From JBMDXB01 sp048594975 (GTDB lineage Bacteria > Acidobacteriota > Vicinamibacteria > Vicinamibacterales > 2-12-FULL-66-21), in the NCBI GenBank assembly GCA_048594975.1, contig JBMDXQ010000031.1, positions 1 through 59,015 of the forward strand: a DNA stretch of 59,015 nt. Direction: 5' to 3'. The translations under genes and the position numbers were made by a program. The notes beneath the pieces are model-generated. The model made no database searches and was not told the DNA's origin. It saw nothing but the letters and a program-made list of their open reading frames with translations. Shown one piece after another: positions 1 through 8,459 of this stretch; position 1 is the first letter of the stretch, and each line of letters begins with the position of its first letter.

Positions 1-75
1 TGGCTCCTCGGGCTGGACTCGAACCAGCAACCCTCCGGTTAACAGCCGGATGCTCTGCCATTGAGCTACCGAGGA
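1..75 (-). tRNA. tRNA-Asn (GTT)
   Basis: Read on the minus strand this folds as a complete cloverleaf. The acceptor stem TCCTCGG pairs with CCGAGGA, the T-arm carries GGTTCGAGTCC, and the anticodon loop CTGTTAA is closed by TCCGG/CCGGA. The anticodon is GTT, which reads asparagine codons. The terminal CCA is encoded, and its last base is base 1 of the window, so the gene is complete but lies exactly at the edge. Confidence 0.95.
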
Positions 76-270
76 ACAGCGAGGCGCAGAAACTAGAAGT
101 TTAGCACATTGCGGATCGTCGATTGCTGATCGCCGAATGGATGGTGGATTGGCGATCGCCGATGGATTTGACGAGACCGCGAATCGGCATCTGCCACCTC
201 AATCCGCCATCTATCGAGCATCCGCAATCGTCAATCCGTCACCAGCAACCGACGGTCCACTATCCGCTGT

Positions 271-711
271 TCACCTGGCTTCTGCCTCGACGTCGATCTG
301 CAGGTTGCCCCGGAGGGCGTTCGAAATCGGGCACTTTCCTTCCGCCTCGCGCGCGACCTCGGGGAACTGCGACGGCTCGATCCCCTGCAGCCCTTCCACC
401 GCCACCTTCAGCGTCGACCTGATCAGTTTGATCCCTGCCTCGCCCTTGTCGGCGGTGATCGTGGCGGTCACGATGGTTCGCGCGGCACTTGCGTTCTTTC
501 GGCCCAGCGTCGCGTTGAGCGCCATCGCGTAGCACGCCGCGTGCGAGGCGGCCATCAGCTCCTCGGGGCTGGTCCGCCCTTCCGATTCGCCGACACGCGA
601 GGGAAAGGTCACCGGCAGCGTGAACGCCCCGGTCGCCGCCTTCGCCGACCCCTTGCCCTCCATCAGCGACCCCGCCCAGTCGACCGTCACCGATCTCGAA
701 AACGTCGCCAT
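271..711 (-). CDS. OsmC family peroxiredoxin-like protein
   Basis: A 146-residue protein of the OsmC/Ohr family: small cytoplasmic thiol peroxidases that reduce organic hydroperoxides. Family features visible are the N-terminal 'VDWAGSLMEGKG' strand region, 'SPEELMAASHAACYAMAL' carrying the first catalytic-type cysteine, and a late 'GKCPISNAL' segment carrying the second. The pattern matches the OsmC branch rather than Ohr. The ATG at 711 is preceded by AAGGAG eight bases upstream, which is why the longer upstream frame, made only of repeat-derived sequence, was rejected. It stands alone between tRNA-Asn and an intergenic inverted repeat. The peroxide-scavenging role is inferred from the family. 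Confidence 0.9.
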   Translation of the reverse strand: MATFSRSVTVDWAGSLMEGKGSAKAATGAFTLPVTFPSRVGESEGRTSPEELMAASHAACYAMALNATLGRKNASAARTIVTATITADKGEAGIKLIRSTLKVAVEGLQGIEPSQFPEVAREAEGKCPISNALRGNLQIDVEAEAR

Positions 712-732
712 CTCACTGCTCCTTCGCTCGTC

Positions 733-830
733 AGTGCTGAATGCCGAATGCTGAATGCCGAACGATTTCGTCATCCGTCCTTCGGCATTCAGCACTATTC
801 GGCATTCAGCATTCGGCATTCGGCATTCAC
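733..830. repeat. Intergenic inverted repeat built from a GAATGCCGAA word
   Basis: Several copies of a ten-to-eleven base word (TGAATGCCGAA) run in one direction at 735-763 and in the opposite direction at 781-829. Bases 733-748 and 781-796 are an exact 16-base inverted repeat, so the region can form a strong hairpin between the osmC-like gene and its upstream minus-strand neighbour. It may act as a transcript barrier, but no T-tract follows. Confidence 0.75.
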
Positions 831-835
831 ACGAA

Positions 836-1435
836 TCACTTCCTCTTCCTCGCCGTAAACGCCAGCTGCACCACCAGCCCGATGACTCCCAGCACCAGCG
901 CCGCCACCAGGTCCCACCGCGACGACGGCACCGGGTCGAGCGGGTACACGCCGTACACCGAGTGCGCCGCGGCCGCCGCCGCCCACCGCTCGCCGGCCAG
1001 CGCGGCGGCCCCGACCACCGCCGTCTGCGCGCCGCCGAAGGCAGTGGCGACGATGATCACATAGCGCTGCAGCGCGAGCGCGGCGAGCGCACCCACCACC
1101 GACAGCAGGATGACCACCAGGAGGTGCGGCTCGCGCCCGAAGCTCGCCCAGATCGCGTTGGCGACGAGCGCGCCAACGCCCGCCCCGATCAGCGCCACCC
1201 CGACGAAGTAGGCGGCGATGAGGATGACCGCGCCAATCAGGCCGCCGACGAGCGCGGCGACGAGCATCAGCCAGGTCTGCTCGACGCCGGGGAACGAACT
1301 TCCCAGCAGCGCGCCGAGGATGAAGCCGTAGATCCCGAGGACGATGCGGAAGACGCGGTACCCGGCGAAGCACGCCAGCAGCCCGCCGAGCAGCAGCACG
1401 ACGGCTGCCGGTACCTGGAAAGCCGCCGGGAGCAT
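836..1435 (-). CDS. Multi-pass membrane protein, TMEM198/DUF4203-like
   Basis: A 199-residue, very hydrophobic protein with about seven membrane segments from residue 10 to the C-terminus, ending in a basic tail (TARKRK). The glycine-rich helices ('GGLLACFAGYRVFRIVLGIY', 'LVGGLIGAVILIAAYFVG') resemble the DUF4203/TM198-like family, whose function is unknown. The ATG at 1435 places the first helix right after the N-terminus; longer starts only add low-complexity residues that overlap the divergent gene. Its start is 26 bases from the divergent flippase-like gene, so the two probably share a promoter region. Function not known. Confidence 0.75.
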   Translation of the reverse strand: MLPAAFQVPAAVVLLLGGLLACFAGYRVFRIVLGIYGFILGALLGSSFPGVEQTWLMLVAALVGGLIGAVILIAAYFVGVALIGAGVGALVANAIWASFGREPHLLVVILLSVVGALAALALQRYVIIVATAFGGAQTAVVGAAALAGERWAAAAAAHSVYGVYPLDPVPSSRWDLVAALVLGVIGLVVQLAFTARKRK

Positions 1436-1460
1436 AGCCTGCCGATTATATGATGGCGGC

Positions 1461-2495
1461 GTGGCCCCGACTTCTTCGCGACGCCTGACCGCCGCCGGCG
1501 CGGTGACGGCGGCGCTGGGGGTGGCGGCGCTGATCTGGCAATTGCGCGGGGTCAACCCACGCGAGATCCTCCACGGACTCTACGGGGTCGGCTGGGGTCT
1601 CCTCGTTGTGCTCGCGCTCGGCGGCCTGCGCTTCGCGTTGCGCGCCGCCGCGTGGAGTCGATCGGTCGACCCGCCGGCGCGGCTCGCCTTCGCTGACGCC
1701 TTCGCCGCAGTCGTTGCCGGCGACGCGCTCGGCAACCTCACGCCGCTCGGGCCGATCGTCGGCGAGCCGGCGAAGGCGGCGTTCGTGCGCGGCCGCCTCG
1801 ACCTGGCGGCAGCGGTCACGGCGCTCGCGGTCGAGAACCTGTACTACACGCTGTCGGTCGCGGCAATGATCGCCGCCGGCACGATCGCGCTGCTCTTCAG
1901 CTTCGAGCTCCCGGGCGACGTGCGCCACACCAGCGAGATCGCGCTGGCCATCATCGCCGGGCTGTTCGCCTCCACCGCCTGGGTGCTCTGGCGCAGGCCG
2001 GCGCTCGTCACGCGAGCGCTTGCCGCGCTCGCCAGCCGCGGCGCACCCTTCGCCGGTGCCGCGCGGCTCGAGCGCGTGCGCCGGCTCGAGCACGAGATTT
2101 ACTCCTTCAGCTCGCGCCGCCGCGACGCGCTCGCGCCGCTCGTGGCGATGGAGATCGCGTTCCACGCGCTGGGCGTCATGGAGATCTACGTGACGCTGAT
2201 GCTGCTGCCGGGGCCGCCGCCGTCGCTGCTGCAGGCGTTCGTGCTCGAAGGCGCGAACCGGCTGATCAATGTCATCTTCAAGTTCGTTCCGCTGCGCGTC
2301 GGCGTGGACGAGGCGGGAACGGAGTGGCTGACGCGCATCCTCGGCGCACCGCCCGGGCTCGGCGCCCAGCTCGCCCTCGTACGCAAGGCGCGGATGGCCA
2401 CCTGGTCGCTGGCCGGCGGCGCGCTGCTGGTGCGGCACGGGCTGAGCACGCGCCGCATTCTCGACGATTCACAGCTCGCGCGCGCTCGCGACTGA
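1461..2495 (+). CDS. Flippase-like integral membrane protein (LPG-synthase TM family, COG0392)
   Basis: A 344-residue polytopic membrane protein of the family related to the membrane half of lysylphosphatidylglycerol synthase, often annotated 'flippase-like domain'. The family signature 'LTPLGPIVGEPAKAAFVRG' is present near residue 95, and the usual late segment 'FKFVPLRVGVDEAGTE' is near 275. The GTG at 1461 was chosen because it begins just before the first helix; no good ribosome-binding site is visible. It is the first gene of an apparent three-gene operon whose third gene carries a second copy of the same kind of membrane domain. By family it probably moves or modifies a lipid-linked polar group; the substrate is not evident. 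Confidence 0.8.
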   Translation: MAPTSSRRLTAAGAVTAALGVAALIWQLRGVNPREILHGLYGVGWGLLVVLALGGLRFALRAAAWSRSVDPPARLAFADAFAAVVAGDALGNLTPLGPIVGEPAKAAFVRGRLDLAAAVTALAVENLYYTLSVAAMIAAGTIALLFSFELPGDVRHTSEIALAIIAGLFASTAWVLWRRPALVTRALAALASRGAPFAGAARLERVRRLEHEIYSFSSRRRDALAPLVAMEIAFHALGVMEIYVTLMLLPGPPPSLLQAFVLEGANRLINVIFKFVPLRVGVDEAGTEWLTRILGAPPGLGAQLALVRKARMATWSLAGGALLVRHGLSTRRILDDSQLARARD

Positions 2496-2531
2496 GCCGG
2501 GCGGGCCGCATGAGGCGATCAGGATGAGCCG

Positions 2532-3368
2532 GTGGCGCCAACTGCGCATTTCTGCAACAGCCGGGGCGCGGCACGAACCTCAGGCGGCGTCAAAGGCGTC
2601 GAAACCGTATTGGACAACGTGAGCGCACCAGCGGCAATCCCTGTGCGGCAAGCGGTCGTGCTGGCGGCCGGCAACGGGGACCGATTCAAGAGCACGAGCG
2701 GAACCTCCAAGCTTCTGCAGCCCGTCCTCGGCCAGACGCTGATTATCCGCACTCTCGAGAGCGCCCGCGCCGCCGGCATCACGCTCTTCGACGTCGTCGT
2801 CGGCTACCGCGCGCGGGACCTGCAGGCCGCGCTGGAAGGCTACCGCCCCGACGGCGTGGTGGTCCGCTTCACGCACAACCCGCACTGGCACCTCGAAAAC
2901 GGCCTGTCGGCGCTGGCGGCGCGCGCGCGCTGCGCCTCCGGCCGCTTCGCGCTGCTCATGGGCGATCACCTCTTCGAGGCGGACGTTCTGGCGCGCGCGC
3001 TGCGGACGCCGTTCGTCCCGGGCCAGTCGCTGCTGGCGGTGGACTCGCGCCCGGCATCGGCATCGATCGCGGCAGAAGCCACCAGGGTACGGATGTCCGG
3101 CGGGTACATTACCGCGATCGGCAAAGACCTCGATCCGTATGACGCGCTCGACACCGGGCTGTTCGTCTGCGACCCGAACCTGTTCGACGCGCTCAGCGAC
3201 GCACGCCGTGCCGGCGACACGACCCTGAGCGGCGGCATCCGCAGGCTGGCGGGTCGCAGCCTGATGCGCGCGCTCGACAGCGGTGGCGGGCGCTGGTACG
3301 ACATCGACACGCCGAGCGACCTGGAGACGGCCGAGGCGCTCCTCGCCGGCGAGCCGTCGACGGTATGA
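2532..3368 (+). CDS. NTP-transferase family nucleotidyltransferase (sugar/polyol-phosphate type)
   Basis: A 278-residue protein whose catalytic fold begins around residue 40 with 'QAVVLAAGNGDRF', the nucleotide-binding loop of the NTP-transferase superfamily. A following lysine (in 'TSKLLQPVLG') is the usual activating residue, and 'LLMGDHLFEAD' supplies the metal-binding aspartate. The overall pattern is closest to inositol-1-phosphate cytidylyltransferase-like enzymes, which make CDP-activated polyol phosphates. The GTG start at 2532 has AGGA seven bases upstream; a GTG at 2619, much closer to the fold, is an alternative. It overlaps the next gene by four bases (ATGA), so the two products are probably made together. 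CDP-donor synthesis for the neighbouring phosphotransferase is inferred from this coupling; the exact substrate is unknown. Confidence 0.82.
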   Translation: MAPTAHFCNSRGAARTSGGVKGVETVLDNVSAPAAIPVRQAVVLAAGNGDRFKSTSGTSKLLQPVLGQTLIIRTLESARAAGITLFDVVVGYRARDLQAALEGYRPDGVVVRFTHNPHWHLENGLSALAARARCASGRFALLMGDHLFEADVLARALRTPFVPGQSLLAVDSRPASASIAAEATRVRMSGGYITAIGKDLDPYDALDTGLFVCDPNLFDALSDARRAGDTTLSGGIRRLAGRSLMRALDSGGGRWYDIDTPSDLETAEALLAGEPSTV

Positions 3369-5644
3369 CCGGCGCGCTCATGCTTCGCCGCGGCGCGCTC
3401 CTCCTCGGGGTCGCGCTGCTGGCGGCCACCCTCTGGTACATCGATCTTCCGGCCGCCGCGGACGCCGTCACCCGCCTCGGCTATGCGCTGCCCGCCGCGC
3501 TGGCGTTCAGCGGGTTGTGGCACCTCGCGCGCACGACCGCCTGGGCGGCCTGCTTCCCACCCGGCCGCCGCATCGGCTTCGCGCACCTTGCGCGCGTGCG
3601 GCTCTCGGCCGAGGCGTTCAGCTACCTGACGCTGCGCGGCATCGCCGGCGAGCCACTGAAGGTGCTGCTGCTCGCCGATCGCGTCAGTGCGCGGGAGGCG
3701 ACCGCCGCGGTCGCGCTCGAGCGGGTTGCCTACATCGTCGGCTCGATGGTCATCGTCGGCGCGGCGTCGGTCCTGGCGATCGCGATCCTGCCGCTCTCGC
3801 CCGCCTGGTTCCGCGTCTTCCGCGAATTCGCGCTCGGCAGCACGGTCCTGACCGCCCTGGCCGCGATGGTCGTGACCGGCCGCGGCGCCTACCTGCACGC
3901 CGGCCTGCAGCGGGTCGACCGGATGTTCGGATGGTCGCTCGCCGGCGGCCGAACCGGCCGCTTCCTGGTGGCCGTCGAGCGGCAGATGATGGACCTGGTG
4001 CGCGGCAGCCCGCGGCGGCTGGCCACGCTGGTGGCGACGGTCGCGGCGGCGTACGCGTGCATGGCGCTCGAGGTGTGGGCGATTCTGCGCGGCGCCGGCG
4101 TTCCGGTCTCTGCCGTCGGCGCGGTTACCGCCGAGACTTTCTCGCGCGTTGTCAGCTTCGCGTCGGCATTCATCCCCGCGAACCTCGGGACGCTCGAGGC
4201 GTCGAGCGTCGCCGCCGCGGCGGCGATCGGCGCAGGCGGCGGTGCGGCGCTCGCCATCGCGCGGCGCATCCGCGGGCTCTTCTGGGCTGCGCTGGGCCTG
4301 GCCATCTACCCGCGCGGGCAGAACGACGCCTCCCGCACGACCGGCAACGAGTCGCCGCGCCGGGACGCGGCGGGCGGGACGCTGCTTTATTTCCCCGAGG
4401 ACCTCGCCGTCTCTGTGCCCGCCACCGCCCGGCTCGCCGGTCTGCCCGTCTGCGAGCGGATCGTCCGGGCGGCGCACCGCGCCGGTTACGTGCGCGTCCT
4501 CGCGTGGGTACCGGACGGTCGCGTGCGCGACGGCCGCCTGATCCCGCGGCTGCGCAGCCTGGACGGCGTCGAACTCGTCCGGAGCGTACCGGAATGGCGC
4601 GAGCGGCTCGCCGCAATGGATGCCGCTACATCGATCACCGTCATCGGCGCCGGCACGATCGCCTCATTCGAGCTGCTGCAGGCGGCGGAACGGCTGTCCG
4701 CCGCCGCGGGCGTGCCGCGTGACGTCCCGGCGGGGCCGGAGTGGCCCGGCAGTGGCGTCCTGCGGCTGACCGTGGGCGACGCGACGGACCCGGCGCGCGC
4801 GCTCGACACGCTCGCCCGCCGTCGCGCCGCCGCCCGACCGTTGCCGGGAGGCGAAGACGTCACCGCCGGACGTGCGCAGCTCGCGCTGCGGTTCACGACG
4901 CTGGCGGAGCTCAGGGAGGCCGAGCGGACGATCCGGCGCTCGAGCTACAAGAACACCGACGCGACGATCGCCCGTTTCAACCGCCACATGTCCCTGCCGG
5001 TCGCCGTGGCGCTGATCCGGACGCCGATCACCGCCAACCAGCTGTCGATCCTGCTGGTCGGGATGGGGTTCTCCGCGGCGTGGCTGTTCAGCATCGGCCG
5101 CTACTGGACGGGCGTCCTGGGTGCGGCGCTGTCGCTCGCCGCGAGCGTGCTCGACGGGTGCGACGGCGAGATCGCGCGGCTCAAGTTCCAGGAATCGGCG
5201 CTGGGCTGCTGGATCGAGACGGCTGGGGACTACTCGTACTACCTGGCGATCTTCGCCGGCCTGACCGTCGGCGCGGTACATCAGACCGGCTGGGAGGGAT
5301 TCTACTGGATCGGCGGCCTCGCGCTCGCCGGCACGCTCGTCACCTTCGCGCTGCTGATCTTCCTGCGCAGCCGCATCACCGCCGGACGGCCAGAGAAGCT
5401 GCACGCGATCGCGCGCGCGCGGCTCAGTGCCCAGCCCACGTGGTGGTCGCACCTCACCTGGCGCATCTCGTTCGTGGCCACGCGCGCCGCCATGCCCTAC
5501 GGCATTCTCGCGTTCGCGGTCGTCAAGGCGCTGCCAGGGATCGTCTGGCTCGCCGCCCTGGGCGCAAATGTCTACTGGATCGTCCTTGTGGTCCGGCTGC
5601 GCGAGCTGCTGGGAAGCGACGACGAGAGCGTCGTGGCGGCATGA
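3365..5644 (+). CDS. Flippase-like / degenerate NTP-transferase / CDP-alcohol phosphotransferase fusion
   Basis: A 759-residue, apparently three-part membrane protein. Residues 1-315 form a flippase-like membrane domain with the same 'GEPLK' signature as the gene two upstream. Residues about 330-500 look like a nucleotidyltransferase fold ('AGLPVCERIVRAAHRAGYVRV') that lacks the GxGxR nucleotide loop, so it is probably non-catalytic. Residues about 530-750 are a CDP-alcohol phosphotransferase: the motif starts at D597 (DGCDGEIAR) and continues G614, E618, D622. The third aspartate of the usual D1-D4 set is glutamate here (E618). Such enzymes displace CMP from a CDP-alcohol to form a phosphodiester. 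The arrangement recalls archaeal and thermophile IPCT/DIPPS fusions, but with an added membrane domain. A soluble compatible solute or a phospholipid headgroup are both possible products. Confidence 0.8.
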   Translation: MTGALMLRRGALLLGVALLAATLWYIDLPAAADAVTRLGYALPAALAFSGLWHLARTTAWAACFPPGRRIGFAHLARVRLSAEAFSYLTLRGIAGEPLKVLLLADRVSAREATAAVALERVAYIVGSMVIVGAASVLAIAILPLSPAWFRVFREFALGSTVLTALAAMVVTGRGAYLHAGLQRVDRMFGWSLAGGRTGRFLVAVERQMMDLVRGSPRRLATLVATVAAAYACMALEVWAILRGAGVPVSAVGAVTAETFSRVVSFASAFIPANLGTLEASSVAAAAAIGAGGGAALAIARRIRGLFWAALGLAIYPRGQNDASRTTGNESPRRDAAGGTLLYFPEDLAVSVPATARLAGLPVCERIVRAAHRAGYVRVLAWVPDGRVRDGRLIPRLRSLDGVELVRSVPEWRERLAAMDAATSITVIGAGTIASFELLQAAERLSAAAGVPRDVPAGPEWPGSGVLRLTVGDATDPARALDTLARRRAAARPLPGGEDVTAGRAQLALRFTTLAELREAERTIRRSSYKNTDATIARFNRHMSLPVAVALIRTPITANQLSILLVGMGFSAAWLFSIGRYWTGVLGAALSLAASVLDGCDGEIARLKFQESALGCWIETAGDYSYYLAIFAGLTVGAVHQTGWEGFYWIGGLALAGTLVTFALLIFLRSRITAGRPEKLHAIARARLSAQPTWWSHLTWRISFVATRAAMPYGILAFAVVKALPGIVWLAALGANVYWIVLVVRLRELLGSDDESVVAA

Positions 5645-5673
5645 GGACGTTGACCACTTACCACATTCACCAT

Positions 5674-6270
5674 CTACACCTCTCTTCTCCCCTCCATCGC
5701 CTTGTGCATCGTGATCTCGTCGGCGTATTCGAGGTCGCTGCCGACCGGCACACCCATGGCGATGCGGGTGACCCGGACGCCGAGCGGCTTCAGCAGCTTC
5801 GCCAGGTAGATCGCCGTCGCCTCCCCTTCGACGTTCGGATTGGTCGCGAGGATCACCTCCTCGACGCCGCCGTTGCCCACCCGGGTGAGCAGGTCGCGGA
5901 TCTTCAGGTCGTCGGGGCCGACGCCGTGCAGGGGTGAGAGCGCGCCCATCAGCACCTGGTAGACGCCCTTGAAGTCGCGTGTCTTCTCGATGGCGGCGAC
6001 GTTCTCCGGCTCCTCGACGACGCAGATGATCCGGTGGTCGCGGGCGGGGTGGGTGCAGTAGTAGCAGGGGTCGACGTCGGTGATGTTGCTGCAAATCGAG
6101 CAGTAGGTGACGCGATCCTTGACCTCGCGCATCGCCTCGGCGAGCTGCTCGATCTCCTCCCGCGGCGTCTTGAGGACGTGGTAGGCGAGGCGCTGCGCGC
6201 TCTTGGCGCCGATGCCCGGCAGGCGCTGCAGCTGCTCGATCAGCCTGTTCAGCGTGTCGGGTCGGCTCAT
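5674..6270 (-). CDS. recR: Recombination mediator protein RecR
   Basis: A 198-residue protein of normal RecR length. It has the N-terminal helix-hairpin-helix ('LQRLPGIGAKSAQRLAYH'), a four-cysteine zinc finger (CSIC...CYYC, about residues 57-72), and the Toprim domain ('IICVVEEPENVAAIE' onward, ending near 'GVPVGSDLEYADEITM'). RecR acts with RecO and RecF to load RecA on gapped single-stranded DNA. The start ATG overlaps the ybaB stop (TGATG), giving the common dnaX-ybaB-recR operon order. No unusual residue is visible. Confidence 0.97.
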   Translation of the reverse strand: MSRPDTLNRLIEQLQRLPGIGAKSAQRLAYHVLKTPREEIEQLAEAMREVKDRVTYCSICSNITDVDPCYYCTHPARDHRIICVVEEPENVAAIEKTRDFKGVYQVLMGALSPLHGVGPDDLKIRDLLTRVGNGGVEEVILATNPNVEGEATAIYLAKLLKPLGVRVTRIAMGVPVGSDLEYADEITMHKAMEGRREV

Positions 6271-6569
6271 CAGAACATGCCGGGGATCTTCATCCCGCCC
6301 ATCATCCCGCTCATCTGCCGGGCGACTTCCTCGTCCACCTTGCGGTGGGCGTCGTTCAGCGCCGCCAGGATCAGGTCCTGCAGCATCTCCACGTCGTCTT
6401 TCGACACCGCCTCGGGATCGATCGCAAGCGACTGGACCTGCTTGGCGCCGTTCATCACCACCGTCACCATGCCGCCACCGGCGGTCGCCTCGACGCGCAG
6501 ATCGGCCAACTGCTTCTGCAGTTTCTCCTGCATCTGCTGCGCCTGCTTCATCATCTGCTGGATGTTCAT
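6270..6569 (-). CDS. ybaB: YbaB/EbfC family nucleoid-associated protein
   Basis: A 99-residue protein with the family layout: an N-terminal amphipathic methionine/glutamine-rich helix ('MNIQQMMKQAQQMQEKLQKQ'), the 'GGGMVTVVMNGAKQVQSLAIDP' sheet region, and a C-terminal helix ending in a methionine/glycine tail. Family members bind DNA as dimers and are nearly always encoded between dnaX and recR, as here. It shares one base with recR (TGATG), so translation is probably coupled; dnaX ends 121 bases upstream across a repeat-containing spacer. Confidence 0.96.
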   Translation of the reverse strand: MNIQQMMKQAQQMQEKLQKQLADLRVEATAGGGMVTVVMNGAKQVQSLAIDPEAVSKDDVEMLQDLILAALNDAHRKVDEEVARQMSGMMGGMKIPGMF

Positions 6570-6640
6570 CGTTCGTTCCCTTGCCGCTGGCCGCCGTCTG
6601 CCATCTGCTGTCCGCCGGCCGCTCGTCGCCCGTACGCCAC

Positions 6641-6689
6641 AACCGGAACCGGAACCCCGGAACCGGGGAACCCCGGAACCTCGGAACCC
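6641..6689. repeat. GGAACC simple repeat in the dnaX-ybaB spacer
   Basis: A short tandem array of GGAACC/CCCGGAACC words fills the end of the spacer between dnaX and ybaB on both sides of small GC-rich palindromes (CCGGAACCGGGGAACCCCGG). It is non-coding, resembles the word repeats elsewhere between genes in this window, and could form hairpins in the operon transcript. Confidence 0.7.
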
Positions 6690-6690
6690 A

Positions 6691-8397
6691 CTACATCTCC
6701 TCGATCTCCTTGATCTCCCCCCCGAACACATCGAGCATGGCCTGGACGCCGGAGTCGGCCATGGCCTGCTGCCGGAGTTCGGCCTGGCGATCCGGCCCCG
6801 GCTGGCCGGCCGGCTTATCCTGGGCAGGCGGCTGCGGCGCCCCCGCGCTCTCGACGGCTGCGACCGTCATCTTCCGTCCCGCGAGCTGCGAGGCGAGCGT
6901 CTCCAGCCACGGCCGCTGCTGTTCGAGCTGCCCCTGCAGCACGCGGTGAATCGGCGCAAACGCGAAGACGATACGGTCCCCCTCCACGGCAATCCGCTGT
7001 GCCATGCCGACGACGGAGCCGTGGAAGAACTTCTTCGTCCTGCGGATTTCCTCGAGGAAGGCGGACTTGAGATCCCCGCCGGGCGCGGCTTGGACGCCAG
7101 GGATGGGATCGCCGAACGCCGCCGGCGCGGTGGGGTCCGCCTGCTGCTTGCGGGCCTGGATAGCACGCACGGTCGCCGCCGTCGATCGCGGCGCTGACGG
7201 CACAGGAGGCGCGGCGTTCGGCGCCGCCGCGGCACGGCCGGCCGAAGCCCGGGCGGCGCCCCCCTGCTCCAGGCCGAGGATCACCTCGCTGAGCGGTACC
7301 AGCTTGCGAAGGTGGATCCAGCGCAGCAGCGCCATCTCCAGGTGGAATCGCGGGTATGCCGCTCCGCGGATGTCGAACTCCGCCTTCGTGAGGACGTCGA
7401 AGGCGCGCATCAGGTCCTCGCGCGAGAACTGCGCGGCAGTCGCCTGCAGGCGGACGCGCTCCGCTTCGGCGGCGATTTCCGGATCCTCGAGCCGCGACGG
7501 ATCGACGTTGACGACGAGCATGTCGCGCGTGAGCCGCGCCAGCTCGCGCACCACCAGCCGCAGGTCGTAGCCGGACTCGACCGCGGTGCCGGCGAGCTCG
7601 AAGGCGGCGGCGCCGTCCTCCCTCGCCACCGCGTCGGCGAGGTCGAGCAGCAGCTCGCGGCGCACCAGGCCCAGCACCGTGGTAACGTCCTCGGGGGTGA
7701 TGGTCTCGCCGGCGAAGGCGATGACCTGGTCGAGCGCGCTCTGCGCGTCGCGCATGCTGCCGTCGCCGGCGCGCGCGATCAGCGTCAGCGCCGCGTCGTC
7801 GATACGGATTTTCTCGGCGTCGGCGATCTTCCGGAGCTGGTCGGCGATGAGCTTCACGCCGATGGTCTTGAGCTCGAACACCTGCGAGCGCGACTGGATC
7901 GTCGCCGGCACCTTCTCGAGCTCTGTCGTCGCCATCATGAAGACGACGTGCGGCGGCGGCTCCTCGACCGACTTGAGGAGGGCGTCGAAGGCCTGGTTGG
8001 AGAGGCGGTGGACCTCGTCGATGATGAAGATCTTGTAGCGGTCACGGACGGGCGCCAGGCCGAGGCCGGCGATGATGATGTCGCGGACCTTGTCCACCTG
8101 AGTGTGCGTAGCGGCATCGATCTCGAGGACGTCCATGTCGCGTCCCTCGGCGATCTCGACGCAGGCGTCGCAGGTGCCGCAGGGATCCGGCGTGGGGCCG
8201 GTGACGCAGTTCAGCCCGCGGGCGAGGATGCGCGCGGTCGTCGTCTTGCCCACGCCGCGCGGCCCGGCGAAGACGAAGGACTGGTGGATGCGGTTCGCGG
8301 CGATGGCGTTGCGCAGCGTCTGCGTGACGCCGCGCTGGCCGATCACGTCCTCGAACCGTTGCGGGCGCCACTTGCGCGCGAGGACCTTGTACGACAC
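6691..8397 (-). CDS. dnaX: DNA polymerase III subunit gamma/tau
   Basis: A 568-residue clamp-loader ATPase. The Walker A loop is 'GPRGVGKTTTA' near residue 45, four zinc cysteines occur in the 'NCVTGP..CGTCDAC' region, Walker B is 'IIDEVHRLS', and the sensor/SRC area is 'MMATTELEKVPATIQSR'. After about residue 370 the sequence becomes proline/alanine rich and then forms the tau C-terminal domain. Start: the GTG at 8397 leads straight into 'SYKVLARKWRPQRFEDV', where family homology begins. It lies just downstream of the SRP RNA and upstream of ybaB-recR, the normal order. No slippery sequence for a short gamma form was noticed. Confidence 0.96.
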   Translation of the reverse strand: MSYKVLARKWRPQRFEDVIGQRGVTQTLRNAIAANRIHQSFVFAGPRGVGKTTTARILARGLNCVTGPTPDPCGTCDACVEIAEGRDMDVLEIDAATHTQVDKVRDIIIAGLGLAPVRDRYKIFIIDEVHRLSNQAFDALLKSVEEPPPHVVFMMATTELEKVPATIQSRSQVFELKTIGVKLIADQLRKIADAEKIRIDDAALTLIARAGDGSMRDAQSALDQVIAFAGETITPEDVTTVLGLVRRELLLDLADAVAREDGAAAFELAGTAVESGYDLRLVVRELARLTRDMLVVNVDPSRLEDPEIAAEAERVRLQATAAQFSREDLMRAFDVLTKAEFDIRGAAYPRFHLEMALLRWIHLRKLVPLSEVILGLEQGGAARASAGRAAAAPNAAPPVPSAPRSTAATVRAIQARKQQADPTAPAAFGDPIPGVQAAPGGDLKSAFLEEIRRTKKFFHGSVVGMAQRIAVEGDRIVFAFAPIHRVLQGQLEQQRPWLETLASQLAGRKMTVAAVESAGAPQPPAQDKPAGQPGPDRQAELRQQAMADSGVQAMLDVFGGEIKEIEEM

Positions 8398-8459
8398 TGC
8401 GACTGGTAGCTGGTGATCGTGACTGGCGAACAGCCGGGCGGGCCCCACCGCGACCCGGA

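Noticed and set aside
120..260. GGATTG/CAATCC word clusters as a CRISPR or iteron array
   Set aside because: The units are short, irregular and overlapping, without constant spacers or a neighbouring cas or rep gene.
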